This document shows positions 53,778 to 62,819 of a stretch of DNA of 63,884 bases, piece after piece. This stretch comes from Acinetobacter pragensis (GTDB taxonomy: Bacteria; Pseudomonadota; Gammaproteobacteria; Pseudomonadales; Moraxellaceae), in contig NZ_LUAW01000012.1 in NCBI RefSeq assembly GCF_001605895.1, forward strand, positions 1-63,884. The letters run 5' to 3'. Position 1 is the stretch's first letter. The number at the start of each line of letters is the position of its first letter. A program made the position numbers and the translations under genes. Under the pieces are notes generated by a model. It had not been told where the DNA came from. It saw only the letters and a program-made list of their open reading frames with translations, and did no database searches.

Positions 53778-53814
53778 AATCAAAGCCTGCCATAATGCAG
53801 GCTTTGATTTTTTT
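53778..53814 (+). terminator. Terminator after the META lipoprotein
   Basis: AATCAAAGCCTGC and GCAGGCTTTGATT around CATAAT, then T. Confidence 0.92.
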
Positions 53815-53883
53815 GGCATTTCAGTATTGCAGCTGAACAATATGCCCTTATATATCCATAAATATTAAAATTAGGAAAAGACT

Positions 53884-54408
53884 ATGCAGCATGCATTATT
53901 CGGCGGCGGCTGTTTCTGGTGCACAGAGGCAGTGTTCCTGCAGCTGAAAGGTGTCAACCAAGTCACCAGCGGCTATGCAGGCGGCCATATACCTCAGCCG
54001 ACCTATGAACAGATCTGCAATGGCGATACGCAGCACGCCGAAGTGATTTTAATTGAATATGATGAATCACAAATCAGCTTTACGCAGCTGCTGGAAGTAT
54101 TTTTCGCCATTCATGATCCCACTACATTGAACCGCCAAGGCAATGATGTCGGCACGCAATACCGTTCAGTAATTTATTATTTGAATGACGGGCAGCAGCT
54201 TCAAGCCCAGCAGTGCATAGACGCGCTGAAAGCAGACGGCCTGAATATTGTCACGGAACTCAGCCCTGCGCCAATTTTTTACCCCGCAGAAGACTATCAT
54301 CAGAATTTCTTTGCCCGCAACCCTGCGCAGGGCTACTGCAATTTCGCCATTCCGCCTAAACTGATGAAACTGCGCAGCAAATTTCAAGCCTTGCTGAAAG
54401 ATACATAA
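53884..54408 (+). CDS. msrA: Peptide methionine sulfoxide reductase MsrA
   Basis: A 174-residue repair enzyme that reduces methionine-S-sulfoxide in proteins. The catalytic [11 protein letters not shown] motif is at residues 7-17. [26 protein letters not shown] and [14 protein letters not shown] are typical. It is cytoplasmic (no signal). Convergent with exbD, with a shared bidirectional terminator. Confidence 0.96.
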   Translation: MQHALFGGGCFWCTEAVFLQLKGVNQVTSGYAGGHIPQPTYEQICNGDTQHAEVILIEYDESQISFTQLLEVFFAIHDPTTLNRQGNDVGTQYRSVIYYLNDGQQLQAQQCIDALKADGLNIVTELSPAPIFYPAEDYHQNFFARNPAQGYCNFAIPPKLMKLRSKFQALLKDT

Positions 54409-54431
54409 GCGGCGCACTTATCTCTAGAGAC

Positions 54432-54461
54432 AAAAAAAGTGGCCAAAAGGCCACTTTTTTT
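54432..54461. terminator. Bidirectional terminator between msrA and exbD
   Basis: AAAAAAAGTGGCC and GGCCACTTTTTTT around a short loop. Confidence 0.92.
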
Positions 54462-54473
54462 ATTCTGAATCAA

Positions 54474-54878
54474 TTAATTGTCTGTTGCAAATGCAATATC
54501 GCTGAGGCCGGCTTCGCTCGCGCGTGACATCACTTGCGCTACAGTGTCATAGCGTGATTCTTTGTCTGCTTTTAAAATCACTGTCGGCTGACGCGGCGCT
54601 TTACCCGCTTCTGCAAAGCGCTTTTCCAGCTCTGCCAGTGTAATCACTTGATCATCCCAAGCGACATCGCCATTCGCATTGATACTGACTTGCACCTTTT
54701 GCGGCGGCAAATCCACAATATCCGCAGTGGTTTTTGGCAAGGTTAATGGAATTGATGGGTTGGCAACGGTCGCTGTCACCAAAAAGATGATCATCAATAC
54801 CAGCATAATATCGATGAGCGGAATGAGATTCATCTCAGTCATGCCAGCATCGTTGTCTTCACCCAATTGAAAAGCCAT
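54474..54878 (-). CDS. exbD: ExbD of the TonB energy-coupling complex
   Basis: A 134-residue protein with one N-terminal membrane segment (MNLIPLIDIMLVLMIIFLVT) carrying the conserved Asp, and a periplasmic domain (RYDTVAQVMSRASEAGLSDI) ending ATDN. With ExbB it uses the proton gradient to drive TonB. Its start overlaps the exbB stop by one base, so the genes are coupled. Last gene of tonB-exbB-exbD. Confidence 0.93.
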   Translation of the reverse strand: MAFQLGEDNDAGMTEMNLIPLIDIMLVLMIIFLVTATVANPSIPLTLPKTTADIVDLPPQKVQVSINANGDVAWDDQVITLAELEKRFAEAGKAPRQPTVILKADKESRYDTVAQVMSRASEAGLSDIAFATDN

Positions 54879-55498
54879 TAAGCTTGACCTCCAACTAATC
54901 CTTCGTGCGCCGTTTTTACTTCAGCTTTTTTTGCAGAGTCCTGCTGCAGCATGGTATCAATCAATAAACCGTGCGCATGGTCTTGCAATTCATTGGTCAG
55001 CGTGCGGTTAAAGCGTACTGCAATGTTGTATGCCAATACCGCCGGAATCGCGACAGCCAAGCCTAAACCCGTCATGATCAATGCCTCGCCGACAGGTGTC
55101 GCCACTTGCGCAAGGCCTGCCTGACCGCTTTTGCCTACAGCAACCAGCGCATGGAAAATTCCCCAGACTGTGCCGAATAAACCCACAAATGGAGCCAGCG
55201 AAGCAATGGTGCCTAAAACAGACACGCCCTTTTCGGCATTGGCTTTTTCAGTCGCAATTTGACGCAATAGCGCTTGTTCAGCGACAGCTTTACGCTGCTC
55301 AAAGCTCAATGGGGCAAATTTCGCTTTCAATGCAGCTAATGCATCTGAAAGGCGGTTAAACGCCACTTGCTTCAATTGGCGCGTGCCCATAATGCGTAAA
55401 GCAAAAATAGTCCACGTCGCAATCGACATTGCCAGCAGCACAAAATACAGTGTTTTGCTGACTGCATCAGCATGCTGCCAATAAACTGAAAAGTTCAT
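54878..55498 (-). CDS. exbB: ExbB of the TonB energy-coupling complex
   Basis: A 206-residue membrane protein of the MotA/TolQ/ExbB family. Three membrane segments are visible, including the conserved core LGTIASLAPFVGLFGTVWGI and IMTGLGLAVAIPAVLAYNIA. AGGAG lies upstream of ATG 55498. It lies between tonB and exbD and forms the proton channel with ExbD. Confidence 0.93.
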   Translation of the reverse strand: MNFSVYWQHADAVSKTLYFVLLAMSIATWTIFALRIMGTRQLKQVAFNRLSDALAALKAKFAPLSFEQRKAVAEQALLRQIATEKANAEKGVSVLGTIASLAPFVGLFGTVWGIFHALVAVGKSGQAGLAQVATPVGEALIMTGLGLAVAIPAVLAYNIAVRFNRTLTNELQDHAHGLLIDTMLQQDSAKKAEVKTAHEGLVGGQA

Positions 55499-55524
55499 AC
55501 TCGAACTCCTAAAGGGTTAGCCGG

Positions 55525-56289
55525 TTATTTAAGCTGAAAATCGAATGGCTGTTCCACTTTTGTTGGATACGCCACACCATTTTCAATATATTTAGTCAAC
55601 TGTCCGCGCTTTACAGCAGCCGTCACTTTGCGGTCTACTGCTGCGCCGCAGCTGGAATTCTTTGCATTTACCGCAATCACTTTACCATTTTCATTGGCAG
55701 AGATCGCAACCACCATTGAACAGGAAGACTTCAGCTCACCCGGTGAAAAACGCACGCTTGGCGCTTTCAGCCAAGATACACCGCCGCCCAGCTGTACACT
55801 TTTTGGCGCTGGCGGTGCTGTAGGCGCCGGCTGAGCTGGCGGCTCAGATTTCACCACAGGCGCAGGTTCTGGCGCTGGGCGTTTGGTCTCAGATATCGTT
55901 GCGGATACCACCGGGCTTGGTTTAGCCGCTTCAGCCGGCTTTTCTACCGGTTTTGGCGCATCGGCCTTTTTCACCTGCTGCACTTTTTCCACTTTTTTCG
56001 GCGGTGGCGGCAAAGGCTTGTCCACAATTTTAACTTCTTTTGGTTTTGGCGGCTCTTTCTTCGGTTCCGGCGGCTTCGGTTTCGGAGGCAGCGGCTTAGG
56101 CGCTTCTTCCAATTTTACGAAACGGACTTGAATCGGGTCTTTTTCAATTGGTTTGAGCTCTGGTGTCTTCATATGGCCGACAGCCCACAACACACCCATA
56201 TGACCAATAACGACCGCGGCCAAAGCAGTGATCACTTTCTTTTTCATTGGGCTTGGGGCTGGCATCATGGGAGCAGAAGATTGACTCAT
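55525..56289 (-). CDS. tonB: TonB energy transducer
   Basis: A 254-residue protein with an N-terminal membrane anchor (KKKVITALAAVVIGHMGVLW), a long Pro/Lys/Glu linker (PKPPEPKKEPPKPKEVKIVD) that spans the periplasm, and a C-terminal TonB domain (KSSCSMVVAISANENGKVIA ... YPTKVEQPFDFQLK). It delivers force to TonB-dependent receptors such as piuA in this window. A Fur-like box lies upstream (56374). Confidence 0.92.
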   Translation of the reverse strand: MSQSSAPMMPAPSPMKKKVITALAAVVIGHMGVLWAVGHMKTPELKPIEKDPIQVRFVKLEEAPKPLPPKPKPPEPKKEPPKPKEVKIVDKPLPPPPKKVEKVQQVKKADAPKPVEKPAEAAKPSPVVSATISETKRPAPEPAPVVKSEPPAQPAPTAPPAPKSVQLGGGVSWLKAPSVRFSPGELKSSCSMVVAISANENGKVIAVNAKNSSCGAAVDRKVTAAVKRGQLTKYIENGVAYPTKVEQPFDFQLK

Positions 56290-56373
56290 TAAAATCAGTT
56301 ACCTTGAAGAAGCAGTTGCGGTGTTTATTCCGATTTGCAATCAAGCTCATCGTTTAACGCAATAAAGTGGCAT

Positions 56374-56400
56374 AATGATAAATGAGAAGTGTTTTCATTT
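56374..56400 (-). promoter_or_regulatory. Fur-type box of tonB-exbB-exbD
   Basis: AATGATAAATGAGAA runs into the palindrome AATGAGAAGTGTTTTCATT (56381-56399), close to the AATGATAATnATTnTCATT-type Fur consensus. TTGCAA at 56404-56399 on the minus strand could be the -35. Iron repression is inferred from gene content. Confidence 0.7.
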
Positions 56401-56453
56401 GCAACTATTAATTTGGCTATTTTTATGGCTTTTTTAAATGCTGATTGCGAAAT

Positions 56454-56482
56454 AAAAAAAGGCATACTTTAAGTATGCCTTT
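56454..56482 (-). terminator. Terminator of purU
   Basis: GGCATACTT and AAGTATGCC form the stem, with a T run on the minus strand. Confidence 0.85.
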
Positions 56483-56503
56483 ATCTGGTGAAAATTCAAA
56501 ATA

Positions 56504-57370
56504 TTATTGGAACACGACCGTTTTATTGCCATCAACAATAATGCGGTCTTCCAGATGCCATTTCACAGCGCGCGCCAATACATTGCGCTCCACGTCCTGA
56601 CCCAGTTCACGCAGCTGTTCTACGGTAAAGTCATGGTTTACACGCTCAACATCCTGCTCAATAATCGGACCTTGGTCCAAATCTGCAGTTACATAGTGCG
56701 CTGTAGCGCCGATCAATTTCACGCCTTTTTCATAGGCTTGCTTGTAAGGATTGGCCCCGACAAATGCCGGCAGGAATGAATGGTGAATATTGATGATTTT
56801 CATTTCCCATTTCTGTACAAATTCTTCATCCAGAATTTGCATATAGCGGGCCAAAACCAGCAAATCATTGCCTTGCATCATGTCATCAATTTGCGCATAG
56901 GCTTCGCGTTTATTTTCTTTGGTTACCGGCACCACCTCAAATGGAATGCCAAAGTTTTCTACCGCTTCACGCAATGTTTCATGATTGGAAACCACTTTGG
57001 TAATTTCACAAGGCAGGCCGCCGCGCGAATGGCGCCATAAAAGCTCAAGCAGCGCATGGTCAACTTTAGACACCAAAATACCGATTTTTTTCACATCACT
57101 GACCAAAGCTAAACGCCAGTGCATGCCGTAACGGGCTGCCACATTATTTTCGAAAGTCTGCAGCAGATTATCTTTACGGCTTTGCAGACTGTCTAATTCA
57201 AATTCAACACGCATGAAATAGCGCCCGCCCTGAGCTTCAGTCGCGTATTGATCAAGTGCGGTAATATTTGCTCCATGATGATACAAAAAGCTCGATACAG
57301 CTTGCACAATACCTGGCTTATCTTCGCAGGTAATCAGCAAGCGTGCAGTATTTGCAGTCGACATATTCAT
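56504..57370 (-). CDS. purU: Formyltetrahydrofolate deformylase PurU
   Basis: A 288-residue enzyme that hydrolyses 10-formyl-THF to THF and formate, balancing one-carbon units. An N-terminal ACT domain is seen (LLITCEDKPGIVQAVSSFLY HHGANI region), then a formyltransferase-fold domain (VLVSKVDHALLELLWRHS, CEITKVVSNHE, INIHHSFLPAFVGANPYKQA, LIGATAHYVTADLDQGPIIE). The catalytic His and Asp of this fold (HHSFLP, DLDQGP) are present. Met1 or Met3 could be the start. Confidence 0.95.
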   Translation of the reverse strand: MNMSTANTARLLITCEDKPGIVQAVSSFLYHHGANITALDQYATEAQGGRYFMRVEFELDSLQSRKDNLLQTFENNVAARYGMHWRLALVSDVKKIGILVSKVDHALLELLWRHSRGGLPCEITKVVSNHETLREAVENFGIPFEVVPVTKENKREAYAQIDDMMQGNDLLVLARYMQILDEEFVQKWEMKIINIHHSFLPAFVGANPYKQAYEKGVKLIGATAHYVTADLDQGPIIEQDVERVNHDFTVEQLRELGQDVERNVLARAVKWHLEDRIIVDGNKTVVFQ

Positions 57371-57558
57371 TTTGATGTGTATCGCTAAATTTAAGTAATT
57401 AAAAAAGTAAGCCGAGCATTCTAGCGCGTTTTCCCCTTAGACTAAATAGGAGCTGAAAAACATTCATTCAGCTTCCCCCGCCGCAATTTATTTGCCGCTG
57501 AATTTATCTGCAGGAAACCCGCGGTATTGAAAGGGTGCTCCCTGCTGGTATAGCGCAT

Positions 57559-57592
57559 AAAAAAACTGCCCTTGTTGCAAGCGCAGTTTTTT
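57559..57592 (-). terminator. Terminator of the TetR gene
   Basis: AAAAAAACTGC and GCAGTTTTTT form a hairpin with T-rich flanks, 30 bases after the TetR stop. Confidence 0.8.
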
Positions 57593-57622
57593 ATTTCCAT
57601 CAAGGGATCAGCAAATCGCTGC

Positions 57623-58330
57623 TTATTCGCTTTCGCTGTCGGCAATTTTATGTGACGACAGGCTGGCAAACAGCTCTGACTCTCCCATCGTTTCCAGCAA
57701 GTGCTCATAGGTCTGGCGGCTTTCACCCCGCAGATAAGCCCCTTCCAAAAACACCATTTGACGCAGCGCCTGCCAAACCCATTTCTCTTCCAAATGGTTA
57801 GAGTCAGTAATATGGCCGGACATATACAGGAAGTTCGTCCAGTTGGTCAGCACAATCCATAAGTTGATCGTCAAGGCTTCAATTTCAGAATTGGTCATTT
57901 CCATTAAGCCTGCGCTGACAAAGGCTTTATAGATTTTTTGCCCCTGCTGCATCACCTGCCCTGCAAAACGCGGATACATTTTGCGGAAATCGATATTATT
58001 TTCAACTAAATGATAAACATCACGGTGCAAGAAACGGTATGCCCAAAGCTGGCTACTCAGGACTTGGAAATAACGGATTTTATCATTGGCATCCAGCTGG
58101 CGGTCATCCGGCAGCGCAAGCATTTCCAAAGTTTCCTTTTGGTACTGCTCCATCAGCTCTTTAATAATTTCGTTCTTATTTCTAAAATGATAATACAGAT
58201 TCCCAGGGCTCATCCCCAATTCAGCTGCAATATGATTGGTTGTAACAGAACGCTCTCCGCGCTCATTGAACAGCTGGAGGCTGAGCTGCAAAATGCGTTC
58301 TTTTGTTTTCAGCGTCTTTGTCTGGGACAT
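57623..58330 (-). CDS. TetR-family regulator
   Basis: A 235-residue repressor. Residues 9-60 form the TetR DNA-binding domain (KERILQLSLQLFNERGERSV, TTNHIAAELGMSPGNLYYHF, RNKNEIIKEL). The C-terminal domain is the long TetR-like ligand part (LWAYRFLHRDVYHLVENN). It is divergent from an aldehyde dehydrogenase gene with a palindromic operator in between, so it probably represses that gene and itself; the inducer may be an aldehyde or a related lipid. Confidence 0.88.
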   Translation of the reverse strand: MSQTKTLKTKERILQLSLQLFNERGERSVTTNHIAAELGMSPGNLYYHFRNKNEIIKELMEQYQKETLEMLALPDDRQLDANDKIRYFQVLSSQLWAYRFLHRDVYHLVENNIDFRKMYPRFAGQVMQQGQKIYKAFVSAGLMEMTNSEIEALTINLWIVLTNWTNFLYMSGHITDSNHLEEKWVWQALRQMVFLEGAYLRGESRQTYEHLLETMGESELFASLSSHKIADSESE

Positions 58331-58382
58331 CCTAAAATAACCATGATTTTAATGTGATAAATGATTAACACATAAAGTAACT

Positions 58383-58411
58383 TGACTATTTAGAGTAAAT
58401 ACTCTAAAAAT
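58383..58411 (+). promoter_or_regulatory. Operator inside the aldehyde dehydrogenase promoter
   Basis: TTTAGAGT-AAAT-ACTCTAAA (58389-58408) is a perfect inverted repeat. It sits right after a TTGACT -35 (58383-58388) and covers the spacer up to the expected -10 position. Its place between divergent genes fits a TetR operator. Confidence 0.65.
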
Positions 58412-58445
58412 TATTTAATCGCTTATTCAACAATGGCAGCGCGGC

Positions 58446-59894
58446 ATGAATAGTCAAACAAAAACAAATTCGATGACACCTCATACTTTTGAAATTCAGC
58501 ACTTGAATGAAATGCTGGAACAGCAAAAACACGCTTACTTGCGCTACCCTTTGCCAACTGCAAAAGAGCGCATTGACCGTTTAGCGCGACTTAAGCGTAT
58601 CTTAGTTAAGTACCAAGATCAATTTGCCGAAGCAATTAATCAAGATTACGGCAATCGTTCCATCAGTGAAACCAAAATTGGTGAACTGCTGACCTGTTTA
58701 GAACACATTAAATATTATAGCAAGCATTTAACCGGATGGATGAAGCCGTCCAAGCGCCATGTCGGCATTATTCACCAGCCGGCAAAAGCCTGGGTGCAAT
58801 ACCAGCCGCTTGGAGTCGTCGGCATTATTACCCCTTGGAATTATCCGCTGCTACTGTCCATTGGGCCGCTGATTTGCGCATTGGCCGCCGGAAATCACGC
58901 CATGATTAAAATTTCCAGCGCATCTGCCGCATTTGGCGCTGTGCTGGAAAAAGCCTTAGCTGAGGCTTTCCCTCAGGAACTGGTGGCCGTGGTCAATGGC
59001 GGCGGCGCAATTTCTGACGCATTCAGCCATTTGGCTTTTGATAAAATGATTTTTACAGGCTCTACCAATGTCGGCAAAACCGTCATGGCGGCAGCCTCTG
59101 AAAATCTGGTGCCGGTTATTTTAGAGCTGGGCGGAAAATCTCCTGCGCTAGTGCACCCTTCTATAGACCTGCAGGATGTCGCAGAGCGTTTGGCGGTCGG
59201 CAAGCTCTGGAACGCAGGTCAAACCTGTGTCGCGCCAGACTATCTGTTCCTGCCGCGCGGAAAAACAGCAGAATTTATTGACCGCTTCAAGGAATGCGCT
59301 GAGAGCATGTATCCACGCTTTGCTGACAATCAAGACTACACCTCTATTATTAATGATAAGCAATACAACCGCCTGCAAGGCTATTTAGATGATGCCCGCG
59401 AACAGGGCGCGCAAATCATCGAAATTAATCCTCAGCATGAAGATATGGCATCTGTACGTAAAATTGCGCCAACACTGCTGACCGGCGTCCGTCCAGAAAT
59501 GCAGATTATGCAGCATGAAATCTTTGGTCCGATCCTGCCCATCATGGAATATGATCAAATTGACGATGTTATTGAGTTTATTAATAGCCGTCCGCGTCCA
59601 CTTGCTTTATACTATTTCGACTTTGATCAGGCGCGTGCAGATTATGTCGCACAGCGTACCCATTCAGGGCATTTTGGACAAAATACTGTACTCACCCACG
59701 TTGCACAGGACGATCTGCCGTTTGGCGGTGTCGGAGCATCCGGGATGGGGAAATATCATGGTCCCGAAGGTTTCTTCAGTTTATCGCATGAACGTTCAGT
59801 CATGTCGAATCCAAAGCTGTACAGCTTGAGATTCATTCTGCCGCCGTTCAATAAGCCGATTCATAAGCTGATTTCAAAGACTCTTCTTCGTTAA
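58446..59894 (+). CDS. calB: Coniferyl aldehyde dehydrogenase-type enzyme
   Basis: A 482-residue NAD(P)-dependent aldehyde dehydrogenase. Motifs: PLGVVGIITPWNYPLLLSIG, IFTGSTNVGKTVMAAASENL, VILELGGKSPALVH and GQTCVAPDYLFLPRG with the catalytic Cys. The C-terminus (LPPFNKPIHKLISKTLLR) is the membrane-type tail of the coniferyl/fatty aldehyde group. Such enzymes oxidise long-chain or aromatic aldehydes. The ATG at 58446 is followed by another at 58473. Regulated by the divergent TetR. Confidence 0.85.
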   Translation: MNSQTKTNSMTPHTFEIQHLNEMLEQQKHAYLRYPLPTAKERIDRLARLKRILVKYQDQFAEAINQDYGNRSISETKIGELLTCLEHIKYYSKHLTGWMKPSKRHVGIIHQPAKAWVQYQPLGVVGIITPWNYPLLLSIGPLICALAAGNHAMIKISSASAAFGAVLEKALAEAFPQELVAVVNGGGAISDAFSHLAFDKMIFTGSTNVGKTVMAAASENLVPVILELGGKSPALVHPSIDLQDVAERLAVGKLWNAGQTCVAPDYLFLPRGKTAEFIDRFKECAESMYPRFADNQDYTSIINDKQYNRLQGYLDDAREQGAQIIEINPQHEDMASVRKIAPTLLTGVRPEMQIMQHEIFGPILPIMEYDQIDDVIEFINSRPRPLALYYFDFDQARADYVAQRTHSGHFGQNTVLTHVAQDDLPFGGVGASGMGKYHGPEGFFSLSHERSVMSNPKLYSLRFILPPFNKPIHKLISKTLLR

Positions 59895-59949
59895 ATGATC
59901 AAGGCATGAGCGATCACACTTATTGATGCTTCGTTTTAGATTAAATCGC

Positions 59950-59978
59950 TTGTCTTTTAAGCGTATTTTTGATATAAA
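59950..59978 (+). promoter_or_regulatory. Sigma-70 promoter of rpmB-rpmG
   Basis: TTGTCT (59950-59955), 17-base spacer, TATAAA (59973-59978), about 80 bases before rpmB. Confidence 0.75.
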
Positions 59979-60057
59979 ACGCCCCTTGAATGAATTCATC
60001 CGTTTATTTTGACTGGCCATACAGGTTTGCTGTTGGCTAAATCAATGGAGTTACACC

Positions 60058-60294
60058 ATGTCTAAGGTTTGCCAAGTTACCGGCAAGCGTCCAGTCGTTG
60101 GTAACAACGTCTCACACGCCAACAACAAAACTAAACGCCGGTTCGAGCCGAACCTGCACCACCACCGTTTCTGGTTAGAAAGCGAAAAACGTTTCGTACG
60201 TCTTCGCCTAACTACAAAAGGTATGCGTATTATCGACAAATTGGGCATTGAAAAGGTTGTTGCTGACCTTCGTGCTCAAGGTCAAAAGATCTAA
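60058..60294 (+). CDS. rpmB: Ribosomal protein bL28
   Basis: A 78-residue protein of the large subunit: [75 protein letters not shown] precedes the ATG. First gene of rpmB-rpmG; rpmG starts 12 bases later. Confidence 0.98.
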
Positions 60295-60306
60295 GGAGTC
60301 TGAACC

Positions 60307-60462
60307 ATGCGTGATAAAATTCGCCTAGTTTCTACTGCTGGTACAGGTTATTTCTATACCACAACTAAGAACAAACGTACTATGCCGGAAAAAATGGAAA
60401 TCAAAAAATTTGATCCAAAAATCCGTCAACACGTAATCTTCAAAGAAGCTAAAATCAAATAA
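60307..60462 (+). CDS. rpmG: Ribosomal protein bL33
   Basis: A 51-residue protein: [20 protein letters not shown] then [17 protein letters not shown] and [22 protein letters not shown] lies upstream. It lacks the Cys pairs of zinc-binding bL33 forms (zinc-free type). Cotranscribed with rpmB and followed by a terminator. Confidence 0.98.
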   Translation: MRDKIRLVSTAGTGYFYTTTKNKRTMPEKMEIKKFDPKIRQHVIFKEAKIK

Positions 60463-60473
60463 TTTTAGTTTTT

Positions 60474-60508
60474 TGAAAAAAACGGTCTACTCAGGCCGTT
60501 TTTTTTTG
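60474..60508 (+). terminator. Terminator after rpmB-rpmG
   Basis: AAAAACGG and CCGTTTTT arms around a 10-base loop, with a long T run. Confidence 0.88.
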
Positions 60509-60602
60509 CATTTTTTTTGCTCTGCTTGCTACACTTTCTCAAGATTTTGGCATTTTTTATGCTTATTTTTATTACCCTTAACTTTGGCTTAAGGAGTTTT
60601 TA

Positions 60603-62321
60603 GTGCCCCATGATGTAGAACTTATAATATTACTTGCCGTCGGCTTCGGCTTGGCTCTAGTTTTTGGCTATGTAGCTGCCCGTTTACGCTTACCTCCCCT
60701 TATTGGCTATTTAGTCGCCGGGATCATCATCAGCCCGAATACGCCCGGCATTGTGGCGGATATCCATCTTGCCAACCAGCTGGCTGAACTGGGCGTCATG
60801 TTTCTGATGTTTGGTGTCGGCATGCATTTCTCCCTGAATGATTTAATGCAGGTGCGGCGCATTGCCCTGCCCGGCGCAATCCTGCAGATTGCAGTCGCCA
60901 GCTTGCTGGGAATTGGCGTGTCGATGATGTGGGGCTGGAGTTTCGGCTCAGCGCTGATCTTCGGTCTAAGCTTGTCGTGCGCCAGCACCGTAGTTTTACT
61001 CAAAGCTTTAGGTGACCGAGGGCTATTGAATTCAGTCAACGGTAAAATTGCCGTCGGCTGGCTGCTGGTCGAAGATTTGGTCATGGTTTTAGCCCTAGTC
61101 TTACTGCCGGCCACTGCCGTGCTTTTAGGCGGGCAGGCACTGGAAGGCTCGGCCAACAATGAAAATATTTGGCTGACACTCGGCACGACACTGCTGAAAG
61201 TCGCAGGCTTTATTGCCTTTATGCTGATTATCGGCAAACGCCTCGTACCCATGATTATGCAAATTGTCGCGCGCTTAGGCTCTCGGGAATTGTTCACCCT
61301 CACTGTGGTCGCGGCTGCTGTCTCTATTGCTTTTGGCGCATATAAATTTTTCGGCGTATCCATGGCCTTAGGCGCATTTTTTGCCGGCATGGTCGTTAAA
61401 GAGTCTGACTTCAGCCATCGCGCAGAAGAAGAAACCCTGCCGTTGCGTGAAATTTTTGCCATTCTGTTCTTTGTCTCTGTCGGCATGCTGTTTGATCCCC
61501 GCATTTTGATTGAACAGCCGCTGCATGTTCTCGCCGTGGTCGCCATCATCATGATCGGCAAAACCATCGCAGCCATGGCCTTGGTGCTGTTTTTCCGCTA
61601 TCCAGTCAATACAGCGCTGACCGTCGGCGCAAGCTTGGCGCAAATTGGCGAATTCTCCTTTATTTTAGCCGCGCTGGGCGTTTCGCTGAATTTGCTGTCC
61701 ATTGAAGGGCAAAACTTGATTCTGGCAGGCGCACTCATCTCTATCACGCTCAATTCTTTTGTCTTTTCAGCCGTGGAGCCTATTCAAAAATGGATTCGTG
61801 AGCGCTCGAATTTGGCCCGTTTGCTGGAGCGGAGCGGTGATCCCCTGGCCATGCTTCCAGATGAAGTCTCACAGGATTATCTGCGCGATCAGGTGGTGAT
61901 TGTCGGTCATGGTGAGGTCGGCCGGCGCATTACCCGCAGCCTGATGGATAAAAGCATTAAAGTGGTCATTGCAGAAGAAAACCGTGAGATTGTGGAAAAT
62001 CTACGTGAAAAAGGCATTGCCGCCGTGTGCGGCATGGCAACTGAACCGAGTGTGCTCATTCAGGCGCATATACAGCATGCCCGCTTGCTGGTGCTGTCTC
62101 CAATGGATATTCTGGATATCCATAAAATTGTGGACATTGCCAAAACGCTCAATCCCAAAATTCAAGTTTTGGTGTGCGCGGAAAGCAAGGAAGAAGCTGA
62201 AGTGATTCGCCGTGACAATATCGGCGAAGTTTATTTTGCTAAAGAAGAAATGGCGAAGAATATGAGCAATCATATTTTGAATCAAATTCAGATTGCGCAT
62301 CATGAAGCGCCGACGCATTAA
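60603..62321 (+). CDS. CPA2 cation/proton antiporter (KefC/YbaL type)
   Basis: A 572-residue membrane transporter. About 12 hydrophobic segments cover residues 1-400 with CPA2 patches (PPLIGYLVAGIIISPNTPGI, LAELGVMFLMFGVGMHFSLN, SLAQIGEFSFILAALGV). The C-terminus is a TrkA-N (RCK) domain with a nucleotide motif GHGEVGRR in QVVIVGHGEVGRRITRSLMD. Such proteins exchange K+ or Na+ for protons, gated by NAD(H) or glutathione adducts in Kef systems. GTG at 60603 is chosen because AAGGAG lies seven bases upstream. Confidence 0.9.
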   Translation: MPHDVELIILLAVGFGLALVFGYVAARLRLPPLIGYLVAGIIISPNTPGIVADIHLANQLAELGVMFLMFGVGMHFSLNDLMQVRRIALPGAILQIAVASLLGIGVSMMWGWSFGSALIFGLSLSCASTVVLLKALGDRGLLNSVNGKIAVGWLLVEDLVMVLALVLLPATAVLLGGQALEGSANNENIWLTLGTTLLKVAGFIAFMLIIGKRLVPMIMQIVARLGSRELFTLTVVAAAVSIAFGAYKFFGVSMALGAFFAGMVVKESDFSHRAEEETLPLREIFAILFFVSVGMLFDPRILIEQPLHVLAVVAIIMIGKTIAAMALVLFFRYPVNTALTVGASLAQIGEFSFILAALGVSLNLLSIEGQNLILAGALISITLNSFVFSAVEPIQKWIRERSNLARLLERSGDPLAMLPDEVSQDYLRDQVVIVGHGEVGRRITRSLMDKSIKVVIAEENREIVENLREKGIAAVCGMATEPSVLIQAHIQHARLLVLSPMDILDIHKIVDIAKTLNPKIQVLVCAESKEEAEVIRRDNIGEVYFAKEEMAKNMSNHILNQIQIAHHEAPTH

Positions 62322-62513
62322 TCTATCAATGTGCGCTATCAATAAGGCTGTGCTGTTTGGCATCAGCCTTATTTTTTATCTGAGATTGGCTGGCAGCCTG
62401 CCCATTCACGCTGCCTGAATTCAATCACTTAAAGCTCAAAATATTGAATTTATTCTATAATTTAATACAATAAATAAAAAAACAGCATATTCAGTGCGCT
62501 CAAGAGAGAAAAA

Positions 62514-62756
62514 ATGTTCATTATCTATGTGGGGTTTGCCGTTATTTTGATCGGCGCCATTGGTTTTTTAATTACTGCCTTTAAAAACAGCATTTTATGG
62601 GGATTGGGCTGTTTGCTGTTTTCTCCAATATCCATCGTGTTTTTAGTTTTGTACTGGCAAGATGCGAAGAATCCATTTTTCTTGCAGCTGATTGGTATTT
62701 TGATTGTTTTTTTAGGGGCTATGTTTATTTCCCCTTCGCAAATCAGCGGCGGCTAA
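62514..62756 (+). CDS. Small three-span membrane protein
   Basis: An 80-residue protein that is almost entirely hydrophobic: MFIIYVGFAVILIGAIGFLI, LWGLGCLLFSPISIVFLVLY and LIGILIVFLGAMFISP. AGAGAG lies upstream of the ATG. I do not recognise the family. It ends near a bidirectional terminator shared with the convergent 92-residue gene. Confidence 0.7.
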   Translation: MFIIYVGFAVILIGAIGFLITAFKNSILWGLGCLLFSPISIVFLVLYWQDAKNPFFLQLIGILIVFLGAMFISPSQISGG

Positions 62757-62784
62757 AGCTGCGATTTCTTTATGGCATATAGTA

Positions 62785-62812
62785 AAAAACGCGCCCGATG
62801 ACGCGTTTTTAT
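62785..62812. terminator. Bidirectional terminator
   Basis: AAAAACGCG and CGCGTTTTT around an 8-base loop. Confidence 0.85.
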
Positions 62813-62819
62813 TGAATTT

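Noticed and set aside
57442..57726. 94-codon minus-strand frame after the TetR gene
   Set aside because: It overlaps the TetR gene in another frame and spans its terminator; a shadow frame.
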